This document shows, in pieces, positions 5,410 to 12,365 of a stretch of 22,254 bases of DNA. A program made the translations under genes and the position numbers. Each line of letters starts with the position of its first letter. Within the stretch, counting starts at the first letter, position 1. Origin of the DNA: an uncultured Eubacteriales bacterium (GTDB lineage: Bacteria; Bacillota; Clostridia; Christensenellales; Borkfalkiaceae); NCBI GenBank assembly GCA_900545325.1, contig UQZE01000015.1, positions 1-22,254 on the forward strand, read 5' to 3'. The notes below the pieces were generated by a model. The model made no database searches. It was not told where the DNA came from and saw nothing but the letters and a program-made list of their open reading frames with translations.

Positions 5410-8043
5410 ATGAAGAAAAAGTTGCTGGGCGCTCTGTTTGCGCTCGTACTGGCGGTTTCCGCTTTCTGCGGAGCGCTGACGACCGCTTTCGCCGCGGATG
5501 CGTTTGCCGCCGATTTTGAAGGCAGCGCCGTCTATCCGGCGGGCAAAAGCGAACAGGAAATCGTCGCCGCGCTCAATAAGAGAGTGGCGGAGGAAAACGC
5601 GAAGATACAGGCTGTGATCGACGCGAAAGGCAGTTTGGAGGACGCTTATAAAAAAGGCGAACTCGTAACTTACTCTGTGAAAAACGAAGGGATCATCACC
5701 GACGACAACAAGCGTTCGGGATATAAAGTGTGGGAAGGGGCGCCCGTGCTCGACCTTAAATTCATGAATGCGGGCTACGACGGCTGGGGCGATAAATACG
5801 TCGCCTGGCTGGCGTACAACGGCGCGAAAGACGAAGCGTATTTCATCACCGCCGAATTTGCCAATGCGTTCGGCAACAACGGCAACCAAAAACTCGGCAT
5901 ACCGTGTGCCGACATGTTCCGTCTCCCCGGCGAAGACGGAACATACACCGCTTATCAGAATTTTACAAACGGTTATATCAAGTCCGATAACGGCAAAACG
6001 AGCGTCGTCAGCGGCAAAAACGTCGTGCCCGGCGAAGACGGCGGAATAACCGAAACGGAGGCCGATCCCGCATCCACGGGATACATAGGCGCGGCGGGCA
6101 AAACGACGCTCGACAAGGCGGGCGTTTCCGCGGAACAGTTCGCAAAGACATTTACCGACGCTTACAATCAATATAAGGCCGAAGGCCGCAATGTCGGCTA
6201 TCCGTTCTCGCCCGTGATGGACGAAGGCAAGAACAGCAGCGGCGAGGCGAGATACGGCACGCTCTGTTCGCAGAATTTCCGCTTCGGCGATTCCGTTTCC
6301 AGCCCGTGGGGCGACGGAGACGACAGGCGCAACTGGGCTTTCCTCGCGTATAATTTCGAGCAGGGCAAGGTCTATCTCATCGCCGACGAATTCCACCGCG
6401 CGTTTGAAACGCAGGCCGAAAACACCGGCTCGCTCGGAGATCCCGTGGGCGACGCTTTCCTGGCCGAGGACGGCAACCGCTATCAGAACTTCGAAAAGGG
6501 GTATATGAAGGCCGTGGGCGCGGAGGCGAAAAACGAAAACGCCGTCGCCGTGCTCGGCAAAAACGTGGACGAAAAGGGCAGCGCAAGCGATATAGACGTT
6601 ACCAGCAAGATCGGCGCGCTCGGCAAGACGGTAACCTCCGTACCCGAAGGATATACGAACGCCTCGTTTACGGCAGCTTTCAAGGCCGCGTATGAAGAAA
6701 AGATGGAATACAGAGAGGGCGAAGAACTGCTCGGCGTCGATCTCGTCGCCTATGAAAACGGCTTCTATTCGCAGAAATACACCGATAACAAGGGCGCCGT
6801 GCACATGCTTGCGTATGTGGAAAACTTAGACGATTTCGTCTATCTGCGCCCCGAGGTGGTTTCCAAATATTCGTCCAACACCTCGCTCGGCAAACCCGTC
6901 GGCGCGGCGATAAAGGTCGCGGAAAAATCGGGACAGGAAATCTTCGCCTACCCGTTCGACAACGGCTATATCAAGCTCACGGTCAGCGAACAAATGAAGA
7001 TAGAGGACGGCAAGCCCGTTACCGTCATCAACGAATCGGGCGTCGTTACGGTCGGCGCAAAGTACGACGAGGAGACGAACTTCTTCGAAACGGTCAGCTA
7101 TGCGGAATCCATCACGGCGGGGCTGGTGAACGACAGCGTGAAGGAGGCCTACGACTTTTTGAACATTCCCGACAACGAAACGCTCGCCGCGGCGTTCAAA
7201 ACGGCTTATGAAGAGGCTTTCGCGCTCGGTTTCAGCGCGGGTGAACCCGCCAGCGAGGGCATAACCTGGTGGAAGACGGGCAATTCCGGCATCGTGAAGC
7301 TTACGCTTAAAGGCGGCAACGGAAACGCCTCCTTCTGGGGCGACAATACGCTGATGACGTACAATCCCGCCGACGGCAAAGTATACATCACCACGGGCGA
7401 CATCGCCAACAGATACGCTTCGGACGGCGCTTCGGGCAACGGCTGGGCGCTCACCGATATGATGATCAATACGGGCACGGGCGTCATCGTGCAGCAGTTC
7501 GATATTCACGACACCGTGGTCGAAACGCGTCCCGTATACTTTATCACGCAGAACGGCACGACCAACAAGGTTACGGGCACCTATGATTTCGACGCCAACA
7601 AGAGCGGCGGCGAATGGGTGAAATACATTTCGCAGTTCGGCGGAAGCATTTCCTCCGTGCCCGTAACCGTGGAGGACGTCTACAAGGTGAACGAAAGCAT
7701 CACGATCGATTTTTCGTCGTTCGTGGAAAACGAAGACGGCTACGCCGTTACCTATACCCTTTCGGGCGATAAAGGCGAACTCAGCGAAGACGGCGTGTTC
7801 ACTTATACCCCGACCGAAGCGGGCAAGATCACCGTTACGGTAGTGGCCGCCAGCGCGTTCGACAAACTCACGCTCACCGCGGAACTCAACGTCGGCGCCG
7901 ACGAGGGCGGAACGGAGGCCTCCCGCGGCTGTAACGGCTGCAGCGGAGCGTTCGGCGCGGCGGAAATAAGCGTGCTCGCCGCGGCGGCGCTGATCGCCGC
8001 AGGCGTGCTTATGATCGTCAGAAGGAACAAAAGAGAGGATTAA
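5410..8043 (+). CDS. Large surface protein with LGFP-like repeats, Ig-like domain and C-terminal anchor
   Basis: This 877-residue exported protein has a signal peptide at residues 1 to about 28 (MKKK then a hydrophobic core, AFA-A). About four related modules of 150-190 residues follow. The best repeat cores resemble the LGFP repeat: KLGIPCADMF with YQNFTNGYIK (161-191), SLGDPVGDAF with YQNFEKGYMK (341-367), and SLGKPVGAAI with YPFDNGYIK (492-522). A degenerate fourth module spans about 590-725. Each is preceded by an AYN..GKVY-like strand and an aromatic-rich Trp-Gly segment. An Ig-like beta domain covers about 750-828. Next comes a Cys-rich CNGCSGAFGA motif (841-850), a membrane helix and the basic tail RRNKRED. 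No catalytic motif is seen. LGFP repeats are known from cell-wall proteins of mycolate-containing actinobacteria. A glycan-binding or cell-wall scaffold role is inferred. The LGFP assignment is by eye and moderate. Confidence 0.85.
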   Translation: MKKKLLGALFALVLAVSAFCGALTTAFAADAFAADFEGSAVYPAGKSEQEIVAALNKRVAEENAKIQAVIDAKGSLEDAYKKGELVTYSVKNEGIITDDNKRSGYKVWEGAPVLDLKFMNAGYDGWGDKYVAWLAYNGAKDEAYFITAEFANAFGNNGNQKLGIPCADMFRLPGEDGTYTAYQNFTNGYIKSDNGKTSVVSGKNVVPGEDGGITETEADPASTGYIGAAGKTTLDKAGVSAEQFAKTFTDAYNQYKAEGRNVGYPFSPVMDEGKNSSGEARYGTLCSQNFRFGDSVSSPWGDGDDRRNWAFLAYNFEQGKVYLIADEFHRAFETQAENTGSLGDPVGDAFLAEDGNRYQNFEKGYMKAVGAEAKNENAVAVLGKNVDEKGSASDIDVTSKIGALGKTVTSVPEGYTNASFTAAFKAAYEEKMEYREGEELLGVDLVAYENGFYSQKYTDNKGAVHMLAYVENLDDFVYLRPEVVSKYSSNTSLGKPVGAAIKVAEKSGQEIFAYPFDNGYIKLTVSEQMKIEDGKPVTVINESGVVTVGAKYDEETNFFETVSYAESITAGLVNDSVKEAYDFLNIPDNETLAAAFKTAYEEAFALGFSAGEPASEGITWWKTGNSGIVKLTLKGGNGNASFWGDNTLMTYNPADGKVYITTGDIANRYASDGASGNGWALTDMMINTGTGVIVQQFDIHDTVVETRPVYFITQNGTTNKVTGTYDFDANKSGGEWVKYISQFGGSISSVPVTVEDVYKVNESITIDFSSFVENEDGYAVTYTLSGDKGELSEDGVFTYTPTEAGKITVTVVAASAFDKLTLTAELNVGADEGGTEASRGCNGCSGAFGAAEISVLAAAALIAAGVLMIVRRNKRED

Positions 8044-8046
8044 AAG

Positions 8047-9384
8047 GTGTCAGTCATTTACCAAGCAGGGCGGGAGCGCGCGAGCGCTCCCGAGCATGAA
8101 AACAACGACTATAAACCCGCCTGCAAGATCATGCGCGCAAAGATCGCGGAATTTGCCCTGAAACTTCCGAACGAACGGCTGCGCAGAACGTTTCTCAACT
8201 GTTTCTATTCCACGCTCGACACGGCGGCGGAAATGCTCGCGGACGGCAGCGCGTTCATGCTGACGGGGGATATCCCCGCCATGTGGCTCAGGGACTCCGC
8301 GGTACAGGTCATGGGATATCTTCCGTTTGCGAACGATGATCCCGACGTCGCGCGGCTCGTCCGCGGGCTTTTGAAAAGACAGTTTTTCTATATCGGCCTC
8401 GATCCGTATTCCAACGCGTTCAACAGGGAGGCAAACGGCAGAGGACATAAGGACGATGTTACCGACTGGGACAGTCCGTGGGTATGGGAGAGAAAATATG
8501 AAATAGATTCGCTCTGCTATCCCCTTTGGCTGGCGCAGAAGTACGCCGGAACGACGGGCGATTTCACCGTTTACGACGAAGAGTTCCGCGCGGCGCTCAG
8601 AAAGATAATTGACACGTTCAAAACCGAACAGCGTCATTTTGAAAAGAGCGCTTACTTCCATTCGCGGCCGAAATATCCGCAGTTCCCCACCTTGCAGAAC
8701 GGCGGGCGTGGAAATCCCGTGGGATATACGGGCATGACGTGGAACGGTTACCGACCGAGCGACGACGTGTGCGAATACGGCTATCTCGTACCCTCGAACA
8801 TGTTCGTTACCGTGGTGTTCGACTATCTTTGCAAAAACGCGGAAAAGGCGGACGTCAAAGATATGCGCGCGGAAATGGAAACGCTCGTTTCCGAGATAAG
8901 CGAGGGCATACAGAAATTCGCCGTCGTCGATTCGGAATTCGGCAAGATATACGCCTACGAGGTGGACGGCCTCGGCGGCGTGAACCTGATGGACGACGCC
9001 AACGTTCCCAGCCTATTGTCGCTGCCTTATCTGGGGTATTGCACGGCGGACGATCCCGTCTACAAAAACACGCGCAGATTCGTTTTGAGCGAAAAGAACC
9101 CTTATTATTTCAAGGGGAAAGCGGCGGCGGGCGTGGGCAGTCCGCACACGCCCGAAAAGTACATCTGGCATATCGGCGTGATCATGCAGCTTTTGACTTC
9201 CGCGGACGCGGAGGAGCGCAGACGCTGCATGGAAACGCTGCTGAACACGGACGCGGGCTGCGAGGTCATGCACGAGGGGTTCCATTGCGACGATCCTTCG
9301 CGTTACACCCGTCCGTGGTTCTGCTGGGCGAATACGCTCTTCGCCCTCGCGGTGACGGAAATGAGCGGGAGAGGAGAATTGTAA
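8047..9384 (+). CDS. GH125 exo-alpha-1,6-mannosidase, cytoplasmic
   Basis: This 445-residue glycoside hydrolase family 125 enzyme belongs to a family that removes terminal alpha-1,6-linked mannose with inversion and without a metal. Its signature segments are DIPAMWLRDS (75-84), DPYSNAFN (119-126), VWERKYEIDSLCYP (146-159), GMTWNGYRPSDD (229-240), MDDANVPSLLSLPYLG (315-330) and HEGFHCDD...RPWFCWAN (409-429). By family comparison, Asp239/Asp240 and Glu410 are the candidate acid and base. There is no signal peptide, so it should act inside the cell on imported manno-oligosaccharides. The start is a GTG four bases after the previous stop, with AGAGGA at 8034-8039. The first homologous residues begin only around 29-35, so ATG 8131 is a weaker alternative start without a good ribosome site. 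A strong hairpin lies within the first codons. Confidence 0.95.
   Translation: MSVIYQAGRERASAPEHENNDYKPACKIMRAKIAEFALKLPNERLRRTFLNCFYSTLDTAAEMLADGSAFMLTGDIPAMWLRDSAVQVMGYLPFANDDPDVARLVRGLLKRQFFYIGLDPYSNAFNREANGRGHKDDVTDWDSPWVWERKYEIDSLCYPLWLAQKYAGTTGDFTVYDEEFRAALRKIIDTFKTEQRHFEKSAYFHSRPKYPQFPTLQNGGRGNPVGYTGMTWNGYRPSDDVCEYGYLVPSNMFVTVVFDYLCKNAEKADVKDMRAEMETLVSEISEGIQKFAVVDSEFGKIYAYEVDGLGGVNLMDDANVPSLLSLPYLGYCTADDPVYKNTRRFVLSEKNPYYFKGKAAAGVGSPHTPEKYIWHIGVIMQLLTSADAEERRRCMETLLNTDAGCEVMHEGFHCDDPSRYTRPWFCWANTLFALAVTEMSGRGEL
8071..8092 (+). other. 9-bp GC-rich stem-loop with GCGA loop inside the start of the GH125 gene
   Basis: CGGGAGCGC (8071-8079) pairs perfectly with GCGCTCCCG (8084-8092) around GCGA, a GNRA-type tetraloop. 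It begins 24 bases after the GTG start. No U-tract follows, so it is not a terminator. It could slow translation initiation, act as an RNA processing or stability element, or mark a region that is not translated if the true start is downstream. Confidence 0.6.
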
Positions 9385-10611
9385 ATGAAAACGAAATGGA
9401 TTTCGCTGCTTTTGGCCGCGGCCATCGGCGCGGGTTGCGGCGGGTGCGCGAAAAAGGACATGTACGCCGGTCTCAACGAAAAGGCCGCCGAATACGCGGC
9501 GCGCAGCGTGCAGCTCAATCAGTCCGTGCAGGATAAATACTGGACGGAGGACGCGCTCTTCATGTATCACTACTATCCAAACTTTACCACGGACGCTTCC
9601 GGCGATATGAGCACGGCGTTCGCCTGGCCGTATACCGAAACGGTGGCGTCCAGCTGGCGCATCGCCACGCTCGGGGAGGGGTTCAAGACCTATATTTCCG
9701 GTTTTTACGAAAAGACGCTGCAGGGTTTTGAATATTACCGCGCGTACAGGACGGATTACCATACGTACTGCGCCACGCGGGCGACTGCGGCCGGCATGGC
9801 TGCGGGCGATACGTATTACGACGACAACGTGTGGATCAGCCGCGAATTTCTAAACGCCTACGAGATATTCGGGAACGAGGAATATCTGAAAACCTCGGAG
9901 GCCGTTGCGGAATACATCTGGAGCGGCTGGGCGGGAGACGAGCTCGGCGGGATCTACTGGTGCGAGCAGAAGAAAAATTCGCGCAACGCCTGTTCCAACG
10001 CGCCCGCGGCGCTCCTGTTCGCCCGTCTTTCCGAAACGCTGGAAAAGCCCGTATGGCTGGATCGCGCCGTGCAGGTTTATCAATGGACGTACGACACCTT
10101 GCGCGACCCGTCCGACAACGTGTACTGGGACAATATTTCCAACGAAGGGAACGTTACGACCTGGAAATTCACCTACAACACGGGCAGTATGATCGCGGCG
10201 GGGGTAAAGCTGTACGAAATCACGGGCGAACAGAAGTATCTCGATCAGGCTTCGGCCAGCGCGCTCGGCGCGTACAATTACTGGTTCGAGAACAGGGAGG
10301 GTTACGATTTTAAGACCATCACTTCGGATAATCCGTGGTTCAACGTTCTGCTTTTAGACGCTTGGGTGGAACTTTATAAATACGAACCGGAAGCGCTCGA
10401 ATACATAGAGGCGTATGAGGCGAACCTCAACAACGCCTACGCCATGCTCGAGGACGGGCTCATGCCGAGCAACTGGGTGAACGGCTGGAGCAAGGACGAA
10501 AACGGCAATCCCGTCGTCAGCAAGGTGAACGTGCTCGATTCCGCGGCCAACGCCGAAAACTTCGGCACGCTGGCGTATTTTTATCAATTTGTAAAGGGAG
10601 AAAATAAATGA
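9385..10611 (+). CDS. GH76 endo-alpha-1,6-mannanase-family lipoprotein, first copy
   Basis: This 408-residue glycoside hydrolase family 76 protein belongs to a family of (alpha/alpha)6-barrel enzymes that cleave alpha-1,6-mannan backbones with retention. The hallmark consecutive aspartates are in TYYDDNVWIS (Asp146-Asp147). Other family segments are WPYTETVASSWR (81-92), GGIYWCEQKKNSRNACSN (188-205) and FTYNTGSMIAAGVKLYEITG (262-281). The N-terminus has a basic start, a hydrophobic core and cysteines at 18 and 21. Neither fits the standard lipobox exactly (GAGC, CGGC), but lipid anchoring is likely. ATG 9385 is directly adjacent to the GH125 stop, with GAGGAG at 9371-9376. Acting outside, it would supply oligosaccharides to the operon's transporter. 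The family also contains enzymes on other alpha-mannosyl glycans, so the exact polymer is open. Confidence 0.93.
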   Translation: MKTKWISLLLAAAIGAGCGGCAKKDMYAGLNEKAAEYAARSVQLNQSVQDKYWTEDALFMYHYYPNFTTDASGDMSTAFAWPYTETVASSWRIATLGEGFKTYISGFYEKTLQGFEYYRAYRTDYHTYCATRATAAGMAAGDTYYDDNVWISREFLNAYEIFGNEEYLKTSEAVAEYIWSGWAGDELGGIYWCEQKKNSRNACSNAPAALLFARLSETLEKPVWLDRAVQVYQWTYDTLRDPSDNVYWDNISNEGNVTTWKFTYNTGSMIAAGVKLYEITGEQKYLDQASASALGAYNYWFENREGYDFKTITSDNPWFNVLLLDAWVELYKYEPEALEYIEAYEANLNNAYAMLEDGLMPSNWVNGWSKDENGNPVVSKVNVLDSAANAENFGTLAYFYQFVKGENK

Positions 10612-12263
10612 CGCATCGTAAAATCCTGACTGTATTGCTCGCGCTCGTCATGGCGGCCTCGGTGCTTGCCGCCTGCGACGGGCGGGGAAAAACGGAAAAT
10701 ACTTACACCGTAACTTTCGATCTCGACGGCGGCACGATGGAGGAGGAAACGTCTGCGACGGTCGAAAAGGGACGGTCTCTGACGCTGCCTTCGCCCGTGA
10801 AGGCGGAATATGAATTCGGCGGCTGGTATAACGGAGAAACTCTGGCCGGGCTGGCGGGGGAAAGCTATACGCCGACGGCCGACGTAACGCTCAAGGCGAA
10901 ATGGACGAACGACCCGTCTGCGCTTTACGGCGAGGAAAATCTCGCCCGCGCCGTGGAATACGCGAAACTCATCCGCGAGAATTACTGGGATTCCGAAACC
11001 AAGCTTTCCTCGCTCACGCCCGAAGGCGGCGCGCCCTATCTCTGGCCGTTCACCGAACAGGTGTCTATGGTCAACGGCATACTGCTCTGCATAGACGAAA
11101 CGCATGCGGATTACGATTATCTCACGGAATATCTCGAAGAGCTGATCGAGGGGCTGCGCCATTACCGCGTGCGCGAAGTGCGCGTCGGCGAAGGGCAGTC
11201 GTGGAACAATCCCGGCCACGTCCTCGCCGAATTCGGCAGGAACGACGGCACCGCAAATTCCTACGCCGTTTACAATTCGGGCAGGAACGACGGCACGATC
11301 GACAGCGTTTCCGCGGGTATGGACGGCATTTTCTTCGACGACAACGTTTGGGTGGCGAAGGAGTTCTATTACGCCTACAAAAATCTCGGCAGGACGGAGT
11401 ATTTTGCGGAGGCGGTCAACATCGTCAACTGGATAATCGGCGAGGGTTACGAACCGACCAAGGGGCTGAACGGCATTTACTGGAAATGGTCGGCAAAATT
11501 CCTTTTCGAAGACAAACCGGGCGGCGGCGGATTGGACGATAACAACCACGCTTCTCTGAACGCCTGTTCTTCGGCGCCCACGGCGATGATGCTCGTCAAA
11601 CTGGCCGCGGAAATGGATAACGAAGAATTCGGAGGAAAGTACGACGGGCTGAAAGACGATTTCATTCTGAAAGCGCAGAATATCTACGAATTTTGTTATT
11701 CCGAACTGCTCAATCCCGATTCGAACTGCCTGCGCGACAAGGTTTTCCTCGCGGAGGGCTTTAAGGAAATGACCAACAGGGACGATCAGATTCAGCTGGT
11801 GGACGCGCAGGAACTGCCTTACAACACGGGCACGTTCATGACCGCGGGCGCGGAACTCTACGACTGGTTCAGGGAGGACAGCTCCCTTCTCGCGGACATC
11901 TACCGCGAAAGAAACGAAAAAGTAGCCGCGGGCGCGGACAGAAAGTTTGCCAACGGCGCCGTGCTCGAAGGACAGTACGCCTACAATACGAACAGCTGGT
12001 TTACGTCCTTCCTGCTGGAAGGGTTTATGGATCTCGCGGAGTGGGACGAAAACTGCGCGACGTATATCGAACATATGCGCTCTTCGCTCGATTACGCGTG
12101 GAAAAACAACCGTTCGGAGGACGGCCTGGTCAGTCCCGCATGGATAGAGGGGTGGTCGTATTTTAACGACGGCAATCCCAATTCAGAGGGAAACCCGAGG
12201 CAGATATTGCTGCAATCCGCGAACGCGCATTGTTACGCCATGCTCGCGAGATATTACGCGTAA
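10608..12263 (+). CDS. GH76 lipoprotein, second copy, with N-terminal InlB-type B-repeat
   Basis: This 551-residue exported protein has a canonical lipobox LAAC with Cys23. Residues 32-99 form a Listeria-Bacteroides/InlB B-repeat: YTVTFDLDGGT at the start, FGGWYNGE in the middle and VTLKAKW at the end. A GH76 catalytic domain follows from about 105, with the consecutive aspartates in FFDDNVWVAKEF (Asp244-Asp245), LNGIYWKW (287-294), NACSSAP (318-324) and LPYNTGTFMTAGAELYDW (403-420). It overlaps the previous gene by ATGA (10608-10611), with GGGAG at 10596-10600, so the two GH76 genes are translationally coupled. Compared with the first copy it has a much longer loop before the Asp pair, containing a duplicated GRNDGT segment, and longer loops near residues 300-315 and 380-400. 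It may therefore recognise a different part of the same polymer. A terminator follows directly. Confidence 0.93.
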   Translation: MTHRKILTVLLALVMAASVLAACDGRGKTENTYTVTFDLDGGTMEEETSATVEKGRSLTLPSPVKAEYEFGGWYNGETLAGLAGESYTPTADVTLKAKWTNDPSALYGEENLARAVEYAKLIRENYWDSETKLSSLTPEGGAPYLWPFTEQVSMVNGILLCIDETHADYDYLTEYLEELIEGLRHYRVREVRVGEGQSWNNPGHVLAEFGRNDGTANSYAVYNSGRNDGTIDSVSAGMDGIFFDDNVWVAKEFYYAYKNLGRTEYFAEAVNIVNWIIGEGYEPTKGLNGIYWKWSAKFLFEDKPGGGGLDDNNHASLNACSSAPTAMMLVKLAAEMDNEEFGGKYDGLKDDFILKAQNIYEFCYSELLNPDSNCLRDKVFLAEGFKEMTNRDDQIQLVDAQELPYNTGTFMTAGAELYDWFREDSSLLADIYRERNEKVAAGADRKFANGAVLEGQYAYNTNSWFTSFLLEGFMDLAEWDENCATYIEHMRSSLDYAWKNNRSEDGLVSPAWIEGWSYFNDGNPNSEGNPRQILLQSANAHCYAMLARYYA

Positions 12264-12264
12264 T

Positions 12265-12296
12265 AAAAACGGCCGTAGAGATACGGCTGTTTTTTT
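12265..12296 (+). terminator. Intrinsic terminator ending operon 1
   Basis: ACGGCCGTA (12269-12277) pairs with TACGGCTGT (12282-12290), with one G-U pair, around a GAGA tetraloop. An A-run precedes it and seven T residues (12290-12296) follow. It begins right after the second GH76 stop codon. Confidence 0.9.
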
Positions 12297-12308
12297 GCCG
12301 TAAATTTC

Positions 12309-12337
12309 TTGTGTTTGCGGCGGTTTTGGTTTATACT
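12309..12337 (+). promoter_or_regulatory. Probable promoter of the DUF4965/glutaminase-like gene
   Basis: TTGTGT (12309-12314) and TATACT (12332-12337) are separated by 17 bases. The -10 matches five of six and the -35 three of six. The site lies between the operon 1 terminator and the next ATG, so the next gene appears to have its own transcript. Confidence 0.55.
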
Positions 12338-12365
12338 GTAATTAAAAAAACGAGGAAGACGGAAT

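Noticed and set aside
4606..6804. Very long open frame on the minus strand (732 codons) across the MalG-type and LGFP-repeat genes
   Set aside because: It crosses two well-supported plus-strand genes, has an Arg/Val/Phe-rich composition typical of a codon-bias shadow, and shows no recognisable domain or ribosome site.
8000..8043. LPxTG sortase signal at the end of the two large surface proteins
   Set aside because: No LPxTG or close variant is present in either C-terminus. The tails carry a Cys-rich CSGAxGA motif instead.
10584..12074. Minus-strand open frame of 496 codons over the second GH76 gene
   Set aside because: It is an antisense shadow of a confident GH76 gene, with no domain and no proper start context.
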